From positions 3,534,001-3,598,000 of the forward strand of contig NZ_CP066339.1 of the NCBI RefSeq assembly GCF_016406125.1: 64,000 bases of DNA, given 5' to 3'. Of this stretch, positions 34,738 to 43,052 are shown one piece after another. The notes beneath the pieces were generated by a model, which was given only the letters and a program-made list of their open reading frames with translations, had not been told where the DNA came from and made no database searches. Each line of letters begins with the position of its first letter. Position 1 is the stretch's first letter. This DNA is from Alicyclobacillus sp. SO9. GTDB taxonomy: Bacteria; Bacillota; Bacilli; Alicyclobacillales; Alicyclobacillaceae. The position numbers and the translations under genes were made by a program.

Positions 34738-37005
34738 TCATTCACAATGACTACCCAAATGACTCTCTTCTCTATGTTTTTTCCGCTGCCACCAGAGCAA
34801 GATTCCGCCGGTCAAGATGCTTAGCAATCCGCCCATTCCCCAGGGACGAGCCCCGAAACCTGTCACGGGTTTTGTCGCTTCAGGAACCGCAACCGCTTTG
34901 GACTGTGGCTGCATGACCACAAATGCCGGGTCCGTTGTAAACGTCATGACCGCCTTTCCCTGCGTCACCACAGCACTCACCGGAACAAGCTTTCCGTTCA
35001 AAATCTTGTACACAGTCGACTGTGGCGTAATCCCCGAATTCAGTATGGTGAATGTCATCGGTTTAGACGGAGCATCAGCCTGTGCATCAAAGTTCACCCC
35101 ATATGCCGTGATAAACTTTTGATGGTTGGGAATCAGACCACCCGGTATGCTGCCACTGGTGACATCCATTTGCAGCGGATTCGCAAAAGTTCCCCCAGCT
35201 ACCACCAAAGTGGCCTTTGTGCTGCCGCTGTTCGTAGTCAAAACTCCACCGTGGTTACCTACCACTTGTATGGTATCCACAGTGGGAAGAATCCCTGCCG
35301 GAGCTGCCGGAATGACGTACAAACTCATTTTTTCTGTAGCTGTGTTTCCTTCTTTATCGGTCACTTGTACAGTAAAATCATAACTACCATTTGTCAGCGG
35401 CTTTCCAACCAGATGTCCATTCGATTCAAGTGTCAGCCCCTTCGGCAAAGATCCGCTGGTAACGGCAAACGTGTAGGGAGACAATCCTCCCGTAGCCTGT
35501 ATAACTTGACTGTATTCAGCCCCCTGCAGGACACTGGAAAGCGAAGGACCTGTGGATACGGATAGGGCACCTATCGTTCCAACCGTATCGGTCGTAGACT
35601 GGGCGCTCTGCCCGCCTGCATTGACCGCTGCCACCGTCACTTTGTAACTCGTACCGGCTTGCTCTCCGCTGACGTCATAACTTGTTCCAGTGACTGGACT
35701 CGAGTTCACCTTCGTCCCATTCACGTATACGTTATAACTTGCGGCTCCACTGGCAGCACTCCACGACTCCGTCCAACCGCTCTCTGTGACATTGCTGTGA
35801 TAAATACCGGTTGGAGCACCAGGGACACTAGGCGTACTGCTAAGAGTCGTCACACGGTCCGCCGTGGACTGGGGACTTACCCAGGCTCCGTTCACTGCCT
35901 CTATCGTAACTCTGTACATCGTATCTGGTTTCTGACCACTCACGTCATAACTTGTCCCGGTGACCGGACTCGAGTTCACCTTCGTTCCATTCACGTATAC
36001 GTTATAACTTGTGGCTCCACTGACAGCACTCCACGACTCTGTCCAACCGCTTTGCGTAATACTGCTATGGGTGGGCTGCGCCGGTACGCTCGGTAGAATG
36101 GCACTTGTTTCTTGATAAATTTTGTTTTGGTTCTGATCAGTTACGAATAGATTATTCGCACTGTCAACAGCAATCGCTGTCGGTTTTACAAATGGCCCGC
36201 TAGAAATGTCCCACTGGCTGCTCCCGTGTTTTAGGGCAAATATGTATTTGTCAGCTGCTACAAATACATCACCCTTATTGTCTACCGCAACGCCTGCCGC
36301 CCAGTTCACCGTTGTATCGTTTGGAAGGGGTGTCCAAGTAGTGCTTCCGCTCTTGAGTTCCAAGACAGAACCAAGTCCAGTACCCTGATTGGTAACGAAC
36401 AAATCACCAGCAGTGTCAACTGCAATTTTAAACGGGGAATAGAATGCTCCACCATTTGGAAGTGTGACCCATGTTGAAGTGCCGCTCTTACGTTCCATAA
36501 CTCGGCTATTATTGTAGTTCGTCACAAACAAGTCGCCCGTACTATCTACAGCAATGCCGGTGGGTGAACTAAAGGTGCCTCCATCTGTGATGTTAATCCA
36601 CTTTGTGCTTCCGCTCTTTCTCTCCAGTATTGTGTTGTCGCTCTGCTGTGTTATAAAGACATCACCGGCGCTGTCTATCGCCATTCCGGCCGGACTTGTA
36701 ACAACTCCATTAGGGATGGTTGTCCACGTCGTACTTCCGCTTTTCCTCTCAAGTATCTTACCATTGTAGAAATTGGCTACAAATAAATCCCCAGTACTGT
36801 CCTCGGCAATCCCCCACGGTACATCAAACGATCCGCCGTTGGTGATATTCACCCAACTCCCTGTGGTCGCTGCCAAGACATGAGTATTTTGCATTTGCAT
36901 TAGAGATAGCGGTGTCACAACGATGAAGGCAGTCAGTGACTTTCTCAAACGTTTCCGTTTTGACGGTATCTCTCTTCGTTTACCCTGGCGTTTTCCCACG
37001 AACAT
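34738..37005 (-). CDS. Surface protein: beta-propeller, fibronectin III repeats, putative Ig, C-terminal anchor
   Basis: About 755 residues. A signal-like N-terminus (LTAFIVVTPLSL after a basic stretch) is followed by a beta-propeller of repeated [GS]STxWxxLPNG...GIAVDSTGDLFVTN units (about residues 48-300). Two fibronectin III modules (about 312-480) come next, then a putative Ig module (GGLSPYTFAVTSGSLPKGLTLESNG..., about 490-570) and a further beta domain. The end has VTGFG, a hydrophobic helix and a basic tail, QRKKHREE, which resembles a sortase-type signal but lacks a plain LPXTG. ATG 37005 has a GGGAGGAG site. Likely displayed on the cell surface; ligand unknown. Confidence 0.8.
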   Translation of the reverse strand: MFVGKRQGKRREIPSKRKRLRKSLTAFIVVTPLSLMQMQNTHVLAATTGSWVNITNGGSFDVPWGIAEDSTGDLFVANFYNGKILERKSGSTTWTTIPNGVVTSPAGMAIDSAGDVFITQQSDNTILERKSGSTKWINITDGGTFSSPTGIAVDSTGDLFVTNYNNSRVMERKSGTSTWVTLPNGGAFYSPFKIAVDTAGDLFVTNQGTGLGSVLELKSGSTTWTPLPNDTTVNWAAGVAVDNKGDVFVAADKYIFALKHGSSQWDISSGPFVKPTAIAVDSANNLFVTDQNQNKIYQETSAILPSVPAQPTHSSITQSGWTESWSAVSGATSYNVYVNGTKVNSSPVTGTSYDVSGQKPDTMYRVTIEAVNGAWVSPQSTADRVTTLSSTPSVPGAPTGIYHSNVTESGWTESWSAASGAASYNVYVNGTKVNSSPVTGTSYDVSGEQAGTSYKVTVAAVNAGGQSAQSTTDTVGTIGALSVSTGPSLSSVLQGAEYSQVIQATGGLSPYTFAVTSGSLPKGLTLESNGHLVGKPLTNGSYDFTVQVTDKEGNTATEKMSLYVIPAAPAGILPTVDTIQVVGNHGGVLTTNSGSTKATLVVAGGTFANPLQMDVTSGSIPGGLIPNHQKFITAYGVNFDAQADAPSKPMTFTILNSGITPQSTVYKILNGKLVPVSAVVTQGKAVMTFTTDPAFVVMQPQSKAVAVPEATKPVTGFGARPWGMGGLLSILTGGILLWWQRKKHREESHLGSHCE
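35675..36050. repeat. Pair of near-identical 108-base repeats in the surface protein gene
   Basis: The segments at about 35675-35783 and 35942-36050 encode matching parts of the two fibronectin III modules and differ at only a few positions, including SWSAASGAASYNVYVNGTKV against SWSAVSGATSYNVYVNGTKV. This is a recent internal duplication or gene conversion. Confidence 0.8.
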
Positions 37006-37152
37006 CAATTCTCCTCCCCCACGTACCCGATGATCTAACTATGTGAAGACCTCGCCATCATTTCTCGATAACAGTGAAATCTATCGACTAGCGTAGACTT
37101 GATTCCAATATACACAATGGCCTCTAAACAAATTCTAAACAAAGAGGTCTCA

Positions 37153-37515
37153 TCAACAGATATGCTGACCACGGGAGGAAAAGCAGAAAGTAAAGTAGGC
37201 GTTCACATCACCCTGCAGTGCTACAGTCGAGTCCTGAGATTCGGTCAAAGGGTCTGTTGTGGACAGGCCTTCTTGTAAACTAACATCCGTTACCTTCCCA
37301 GATTTGGAGGGTCCCCAAAAGTCCAGGACGAAAAAAGTATATTTCTTTGAATCTGGGGACTTGCCTCTTCCGCTGCTATCGACACTGATTGGGGTATACG
37401 GCAGCCATGAAGGCAGCCTGTAGTGAAACGCGGCCTTTTTCAGTGTAGGGGAGAGGCCATATTTCACGTTGGGGATACGGCGATACGCGCCTGTTCTGCA
37501 GCTCGTTCGCAACAC
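37153..37515 (-). pseudogene. Possible remnant of a DUF4367-like secreted or anti-sigma domain
   Basis: A 120-residue frame without ribosome site whose centre (LPSWLPYTPISV, then YTFFVLDFWGPSKSGKVTDVSLQEGLS, then DVNAYFTFC) loosely follows a DUF4367-type domain. The N-terminal part looks random, so this is probably a gene remnant, or chance. Low certainty. Confidence 0.3.
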
Positions 37516-37623
37516 GAAAAAACAAATAATGGACCAGAGAGTTCTGATCCATAGTACATCTTAATATGAAGAACACATGACCCAACTTGGAAAAGTGGGT
37601 CTCTTTGCATGCAGATTGGTCTG

Positions 37624-38631
37624 TTACTTTTGTTTCACCATGCCTTTGAATCCAATAAATTTCTTCTTATCTTCGTCCCACAGCCGAAAACGCAGGGAAC
37701 GAAAGCTTGAGAATAAACCAACAGTGGAAACCTCCCGCAGATAGGCAGTCTGGTCATAGATGTGCTGCAGGTTATAATTCGGTATTCTGGGACCAAGGTG
37801 GTGAATGTGATGAAAGCCGATATTCCCAGTCATCCATTGCAAGACTTTAGGCAATTTGTAATAGGAACTGCCTTCAAGGGCTGCCGTAACATAGTCCCAC
37901 TTGTCAGCCTTTTCGAAGTAACTGTCTTCAAATTGATGTTGTACGTAAAACAGCCAAATCCCTGCCATCCCTGACAGATAAAGTATTGGCCCTTCAACGA
38001 ACAGTAGTCTTTCCCATCCCAGTGTATAACCGCCGAGAGTCACCATCGCCAGGAGAATTACTGTAGTGAGGTGCGTATTGAACCGTTCTTTTCGTCCTGC
38101 CCCTTTTCTGTTAAAGCGGTATTTAATGAGCACAAGAAAGATGGGGCCCAAGCCAAACATGACAACTGGATTGCGATAGAGACGGTAGAGCAGTTGCCGA
38201 ACGCGAGGTAACTTCATATATTCATCCACAGTCAGAGTCATAATGTCTCCGAGTCCGCGGCGATTTAAGTTTCCGTTCCCTGCGTGATGAACACTGTGTT
38301 CATATTTCCATTGGTTGTATGGAAAGAAAGTGAGCAGTCCCGTTAGGATACCCACAATACTGTTTGCCTTTGAGCTCTTAAAGAAAGAGTGGTGGCCACA
38401 GTCGTGGAATATAATAAACGTTCGAACTAAAAATCCTGCAGCAGGTATTGTAAGAAAAAGTGTCAACCAGATTGATATGGAGAAAGAGAAGTACGCTCCG
38501 AACCACAATAATACAAAAGGCACTATCGTATTGATTAGCTGCCAGTAGCTTCTCTTAAGACTGGGATTTTGATGGGCCTCAAAATCATTCTTCCAGTGAT
38601 TGGGGTCATCCCTCAGGTTGATTGTCGTCAT
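37624..38631 (-). CDS. Membrane fatty acid desaturase
   Basis: A di-iron acyl-lipid desaturase of about 335 residues, introducing a double bond into membrane fatty acids. The three histidine boxes are HDCGHHS, HSVHHAGNGN and HHIHH, each followed by the expected membrane segments. ATG 38631 fits the length of Bacillus Des; the in-frame ATG 38682 is also possible, and neither has an ideal ribosome site. It lies next to a cold-shock gene, which fits a role in membrane fluidity at low temperature. Confidence 0.9.
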   Translation of the reverse strand: MTTINLRDDPNHWKNDFEAHQNPSLKRSYWQLINTIVPFVLLWFGAYFSFSISIWLTLFLTIPAAGFLVRTFIIFHDCGHHSFFKSSKANSIVGILTGLLTFFPYNQWKYEHSVHHAGNGNLNRRGLGDIMTLTVDEYMKLPRVRQLLYRLYRNPVVMFGLGPIFLVLIKYRFNRKGAGRKERFNTHLTTVILLAMVTLGGYTLGWERLLFVEGPILYLSGMAGIWLFYVQHQFEDSYFEKADKWDYVTAALEGSSYYKLPKVLQWMTGNIGFHHIHHLGPRIPNYNLQHIYDQTAYLREVSTVGLFSSFRSLRFRLWDEDKKKFIGFKGMVKQK

Positions 38632-38769
38632 CTCCTCTTTCTTTTCATCGAAAAGATGATACACGTTGATAGACATTTTCACGTCATCAGGTTTGGTATA
38701 TGGACATAGCCGGTGCGGGAGTACCAGCTAACTCTGTTTTAATGAAAGGTTCAGCCTGGAGACTAAAAA

Positions 38770-38815
38770 GGGCTGCCGCGCAAGGAATCAAGATGATACC
38801 TTAGCAGGACAGCCC
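38770..38815 (-). terminator. Terminator downstream of the cold-shock gene
   Basis: Minus-strand hairpin with arms GGGCTGTC and GGCAGCCC, extended inward by TAAGG/CCTT, followed by TTTTTAG. Confidence 0.8.
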
Positions 38816-38831
38816 ATTGCTTCAGAACGGT

Positions 38832-39026
38832 TTATTCCACGTTTGCAGCTTGAGGACCTTTCGGACCTTGAACGATATCAAACGTTACACGTTGATTTTC
38901 TTCAAGAGTCTTATAGCCATCTCCCTGGATTGCGCTGAAGTGTACAAATACATCTTCTCCGCCTTCAACCTCGATGAAACCAAAACCTTTTTCTGAATTA
39001 AACCACTTTACTGTACCTTGATTCAT
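38832..39026 (-). CDS. Cold-shock protein (CspA family)
   Basis: A 64-residue single-strand nucleic acid-binding protein with both RNA-binding motifs, KGFGFIEV and VFVHFS. ATG 39026 has a GGAGG site; the upstream in-frame GTG-like extension is rejected. It acts as RNA chaperone in cold or growth shifts. The 5' leader is long and can fold. Confidence 0.95.
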   Translation of the reverse strand: MNQGTVKWFNSEKGFGFIEVEGGEDVFVHFSAIQGDGYKTLEENQRVTFDIVQGPKGPQAANVE

Positions 39027-39346
39027 GAAAATTCCTCCAAGAGTGCTCGTCAAGCACATTTTTTGTTCAATTCGTATAAATAGAAAACCGTTCTATTTTG
39101 CACCCACAATGAGGCGCGAAAAGAACGGCTCAATATGTTTACACATATAAACGATCACGTTTGAACATCAATAGTATACATGTATTACTCAAAAACGTCA
39201 ACACCTGCGACCACCGTTTGGTACTAAGACGTTCGATTCCAAAACGTATCAACCCCGTTACGCACCTAGCTATTAAGTTCCAAACATGGTACACATGAAC
39301 TGAGAGAATAAGCATAAACGGCCAAAGCGTGAAAGGAGTTGGCATA
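39027..39346. promoter_or_regulatory. Divergent region of csp and the DUF1294 gene with csp 5' leader
   Basis: About 320 bases. On the minus strand a weak promoter candidate TTGATG-16-TATATG lies near 39146-39173. Downstream, arms CCGTTCT (39088-39094) and AGAACGG (39122-39128) can form a hairpin in the leader, as in cold-shock genes. No plus-strand promoter was clear. Confidence 0.4.
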
Positions 39347-39613
39347 ATGGTGGAAATTGTGTTGATTTACGGACTCATAATAAATATCATCGGAATGTAC
39401 GTCATGTATGACGATAAACAGCGGGCCAAACGTCGTGCATATCGAATCTCGGAGAAAACCCTGTGGATAATCTCTATCATTGGGGGGGCTGTTGGTGCCA
39501 CAATCGGCATGCATCGTTTCCGACATAAAACTCAACATTTAGCATTTCGCATTGGATTTCCTCTGCTCTCGATAATAGATATTGTAATACTGTTTTTCAT
39601 TCTGTTTCATTAA
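39347..39613 (+). CDS. DUF1294 membrane protein
   Basis: An 88-residue protein with two or three membrane segments and the DUF1294 centre: MYDDKQRAKRRAYRISEKTLWIISIIGGAVGATIGMHRFRHKTQHLAFRIGFPLL. ATG 39347 has an AAGGAG site. In other bacteria DUF1294 is often fused to a cold-shock domain; here the two are neighbours on opposite strands. Function unknown. Confidence 0.85.
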   Translation: MVEIVLIYGLIINIIGMYVMYDDKQRAKRRAYRISEKTLWIISIIGGAVGATIGMHRFRHKTQHLAFRIGFPLLSIIDIVILFFILFH

Positions 39614-39654
39614 ATGCACTAGTGTTCCGAATACATCGCCTGGGAGTGTAAGAT

Positions 39655-41460
39655 TTGTCAACAGACGGACCGCACCATCTTTTCTCACGTCAACCCGGCA
39701 GACTTCCGGATACAACCGAAGGACTGTCTGTTCCGAAGTTTGTAGCATTTGGTTTTCTAGCTTCAATCATTCCAGTTTTGTTACTGTTTCAGAAGACATT
39801 ACTTCATCCATCAACAATCTATATTGGAGAAAATCAGGATTCGGTGCAGTTTATGTGGTATTTGGGGTGGTTTTGGCATGCGGTCTTGAATGGCCACAAT
39901 CCGCTGCATACGTCACTGCTAAACGCGCCGATTGGACTGAATCTAATGCAGAACACTTCTGTAAGTACAGAAGCACTGTTATTTGGCCCAGTCTTTTATC
40001 TCTTCAATCCAGTGCTGGCATACAATCTGGCATTCGCTGCAGGAGTGATACTTACTGGCCTTGCCGCCATGCTGTTGCTCCGACAACTGCGCGTTTCACG
40101 TTGGCTAGCTGTCGGCGGAGGCGTACTCATACAACTTGCTCCCTACTCAACAGCACAATCTGCAGACGGCCACATTAACCTCATTTTCAGTTCTGTGTTT
40201 GTTCTGGCTTCTCTGGTGGTGATTGTACGGGTCCTCCTGCATTCCATTTTGCATCCTCGAATTCTGGGCACAGTCTTCGGGGTGCTCCTTGGCATGCTGT
40301 TTTACACGTCCGCTGAAGTCTTTGCTACGTATGCCTTCATTGCAGTGCTTTCACTCGTCATCTGGACCCGATTGTCTCCCAAGCGAGTCCGTCAAGTTAT
40401 CAGACTGGTTCCCCTGCCATTTTTGTTGTGGGGTCTGTCGATTACTTTACTTGTGCTCAGCCCAGGGCTATACACCTTTTTTGACGGTACCCAAATTCCT
40501 TCTCTCGCCAAGGCAGTGATGCCAGTTGGGGTCTTTGTAACAGACCTCCTTAATCCGGTCCTTCCGACAAGTGTGTTTCTGTTTCACATCCATCTCACAA
40601 GCGTTTTGACGGATCGCATGTCTGGAGACCTCTCTGAAAAAGGCGCTTACTTCGGTATCCCGACGATACTCATTTTGTACTGGGCTATCCGCAAACTCTG
40701 GCCGAGTCAATTATACAGAGGGTTAACCATTCTGTTTGTCGCCGTATTTGTCCTATCTCTTGGTCCCAAGTTGCACATTCTTGGACTCTACACTCCTATC
40801 CCGCTTCCCTGGATACTGATACAGCATATCCCTTTGATGCGCGAAGCACTGCCATCACGATTGATGTTTTACGACGATGTGATTGCCGTGATACTTGTCA
40901 TAGGTGCCATTCACAGAGTGTTGCAAACAACCTCCGCGGAAAAGCGAAAAAAGAATGCTCGAATGAGCATGCTTGCGTTGCTCACTTTGTTTCTCTTATG
41001 GCTTCCCAGGGTAGACTTTGCGAGTCAGGCAATGCCAGCCCTCCAGCCTGCGCTCATGCCGAAAGGAGAAATTTACAAACGCATTCGCAACCAGCCTACG
41101 ACTCTAATCACCTCTTCCTATTTTTCTGGCGCTTATTTTATGGGACTGGCAGCGCAGCTTAAATTCACGGTTCCATTTACGAATGTCTATGGGTTCCCGT
41201 ATACGTCGGAATTTCTAAGCACGGTGAAACCTCAGGTGCAAAGAACCAACTCTATCTATACCAGTGTTTACGCGCACCTAAATGAGAGACAAGCAGTCAC
41301 AGCTATCAAGAGCTTTGTGTCAAAAAGACACCCTCGTTACATTTTGGATGCCAAACCCTACAGTCCAGTCTTACCGAAACAACTCTCACAAGCCTTAAAC
41401 AGTCTTTATGGGGAACCTTACACGGTTAATGGCCTTAGATTATGGCCCATACGTAAATGA
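39655..41460 (+). CDS. Large GT-C-like membrane protein
   Basis: A 601-residue membrane protein with about eleven hydrophobic segments and a hydrophilic C-terminal domain from residue 465. The first loop, IYIGENQDSVQFMWYLGWFWHAVLNGHNPLHTSLLNAPIGLNLMQNTSV, has the acidic motif and layout of GT-C glycosyltransferases that use lipid-linked sugars. TTG 39655 has a GGGAG site. No glycan genes lie nearby, so acceptor and donor are unknown. Confidence 0.6.
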   Translation: MSTDGPHHLFSRQPGRLPDTTEGLSVPKFVAFGFLASIIPVLLLFQKTLLHPSTIYIGENQDSVQFMWYLGWFWHAVLNGHNPLHTSLLNAPIGLNLMQNTSVSTEALLFGPVFYLFNPVLAYNLAFAAGVILTGLAAMLLLRQLRVSRWLAVGGGVLIQLAPYSTAQSADGHINLIFSSVFVLASLVVIVRVLLHSILHPRILGTVFGVLLGMLFYTSAEVFATYAFIAVLSLVIWTRLSPKRVRQVIRLVPLPFLLWGLSITLLVLSPGLYTFFDGTQIPSLAKAVMPVGVFVTDLLNPVLPTSVFLFHIHLTSVLTDRMSGDLSEKGAYFGIPTILILYWAIRKLWPSQLYRGLTILFVAVFVLSLGPKLHILGLYTPIPLPWILIQHIPLMREALPSRLMFYDDVIAVILVIGAIHRVLQTTSAEKRKKNARMSMLALLTLFLLWLPRVDFASQAMPALQPALMPKGEIYKRIRNQPTTLITSSYFSGAYFMGLAAQLKFTVPFTNVYGFPYTSEFLSTVKPQVQRTNSIYTSVYAHLNERQAVTAIKSFVSKRHPRYILDAKPYSPVLPKQLSQALNSLYGEPYTVNGLRLWPIRK

Positions 41461-41490
41461 TTGGATTTCGACACGTTCCAAACACAGTTA

Positions 41491-41523
41491 AAAGCGCGAC
41501 CCTCATGTAGCGGGTCGCGCTTT
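41491..41523. terminator. Bidirectional terminator
   Basis: A perfect hairpin, AAAGCGCGACCC and GGGTCGCGCTTT with a nine-base loop, between two convergent genes. The A/T ends give a T run on both strands. Confidence 0.85.
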
Positions 41524-41526
41524 CAA

Positions 41527-41916
41527 CTATAACACGGCTGTCAGTTCAATTTGTACACGTAAACCCTCCCGCAGATCTGTAACGGTCGTGTGCCTCGCAG
41601 GTCTGTCGTTCTCATCCGGAAACATCTTCAACCACTCAACATTCACTACTTTTTTGTACTCTCTATCATTTACCAAAACCGTTAGATGAGCGATATCATC
41701 AGTGCTTCCTCCAGCAAGATGCATGATCTCTCGAATATAGTGAAAGAGATTGGCCACCTCTTCCTGCACGGTTTCCGGCATCTCACCTGTTTCTGGATTG
41801 GAACCAATGAGAGCTGATGTATAAACCATGTTGCCTGTTTTGACTGCAGTTGGAATCGGATTTTGATGTTCGGAACCTTTCACGTGCAACACTTCCCGCT
41901 TAGCCAAGTTGCGCAC
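41527..41916 (-). CDS. RidA/YjgF-family protein
   Basis: A 129-residue RidA-fold protein (YTSALIGSNPETGEMPETVQEEVANLF near the start, HTTVTDLREGLRVQIELTAV at the end). The Arg of the classic RPARH stretch is present. Family members hydrolyse reactive enamines/imines or act in ring-degradation pathways. GTG 41916 is used, with a weak ribosome site. It is the last gene of a catabolic operon and may act on a pathway intermediate. Confidence 0.85.
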   Translation of the reverse strand: MRNLAKREVLHVKGSEHQNPIPTAVKTGNMVYTSALIGSNPETGEMPETVQEEVANLFHYIREIMHLAGGSTDDIAHLTVLVNDREYKKVVNVEWLKMFPDENDRPARHTTVTDLREGLRVQIELTAVL

Positions 41917-41964
41917 ATCCCTTGTGATAAATTGTCAAGACACAACTGAAAGTCTGAATGAAAT

Positions 41965-42975
41965 TCACATACCCTTTTGTTGATAGTACTCCTTGGCACC
42001 TGCGGCTAGTGGTACACCTGCCAATCCTTTCGTAGCATTGGCTAGTTTGCTGTTTTTGGCTGCTGACACTGTCTGCCCAATAGGTCCGATGTTTTGCCAC
42101 AGAGCCTTGGTCAGTTCATAGGCTTCTTGTTTCGGCATACTGGCAGGAACTACCAGCATAATGTTCTGTGCTACTGTATGGACCGGGGAAGTCTGTTTGT
42201 CGTAGGCCCCAGCTTTGATCGTATAGGGATAGAGCCAGGGATAATTCTTCTGCAGACTGGAAATCTGACCCGAGCCAAGGCTCAACAGTTGACCGTTGGC
42301 AGTCGTGAGCATTTGCGTCACAGCCGATGTTGGAATACCAGCGGTAATAAACGCACCGTCCGCCTGGTGGTTCTTCATTAAATTCACAGCGGATGTGAAC
42401 CCAACAAATTGCGGTTTTACATCTGTCAGTTTCAAGCCGTAGGCCTTGAGAATGGATTGTGCAAGCACCTTGGTTGAGCTGCCAGGTGCGCCGGGGACGA
42501 AACTCTTTCCTTTTAAGTCACTGACAGACTTGATATTCAGCCCCTTTCGAACAATCATTTGTGCGACCGACGGATATAGGCCTGCAAGAACCCGTACATC
42601 CTTGTAAGGCTTGCCTTTGAAAGCACCAGTTCCAGTATAGGCCTCGTGAAGGACGCCAATCGTCGTAAAGGCAACATTAATCTTTCCTTGTTCCAGTAAA
42701 TTCAAGTTTTCAACACTGCCATTCGTTACCTGAGAAGCCGCGTGAACATGGGACAGCTTTTGACTCCAGATTTTCGCCAGTTCTGCACCAAAAGGATAGA
42801 ATACACCGGTGGTTGTAGCCGTACCGATATTCACTTTGTATGTGGCCGTCCCACTCCCTGTACCATTGCTGTGACCGCCGCCATTGGTAGTTGTGTTGTT
42901 GCTTTGACCACACCCCGCCAGAGAAACTCCCAAAGCAATAGTTGCCATTGGCACTGCAAAATACTTGATTTTCAT
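41965..42975 (-). CDS. TAXI-family TRAP transporter solute-binding lipoprotein
   Basis: A 336-residue lipoprotein: signal with lipobox LAGC (Cys at about 22), then VNIGTATTTGVFYPFGAELAKIWSQKL and the TAXI core HAASQVTNGSVENLNLLEQGKINVAFTT. It should capture a substrate outside and hand it to the fused TRAP permease upstream. ATG 42975 is eight bases after GGGAGGG. The gene order (permease then binding protein) and operon suggest a di- or tricarboxylate related to the enzymes encoded with it. Confidence 0.92.
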   Translation of the reverse strand: MKIKYFAVPMATIALGVSLAGCGQSNNTTTNGGGHSNGTGSGTATYKVNIGTATTTGVFYPFGAELAKIWSQKLSHVHAASQVTNGSVENLNLLEQGKINVAFTTIGVLHEAYTGTGAFKGKPYKDVRVLAGLYPSVAQMIVRKGLNIKSVSDLKGKSFVPGAPGSSTKVLAQSILKAYGLKLTDVKPQFVGFTSAVNLMKNHQADGAFITAGIPTSAVTQMLTTANGQLLSLGSGQISSLQKNYPWLYPYTIKAGAYDKQTSPVHTVAQNIMLVVPASMPKQEAYELTKALWQNIGPIGQTVSAAKNSKLANATKGLAGVPLAAGAKEYYQQKGM

Positions 42976-43052
42976 CACATAGACCCTCCCACAGAATTTA
43001 GTTTGGAATTTTCTGAAAAATCATCCTGATGCTTACGTCATCTATCACATCC

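Noticed and set aside
37376-37585. 69-codon minus-strand frame
   Set aside because: Overlaps a slightly better frame and shows no family features.
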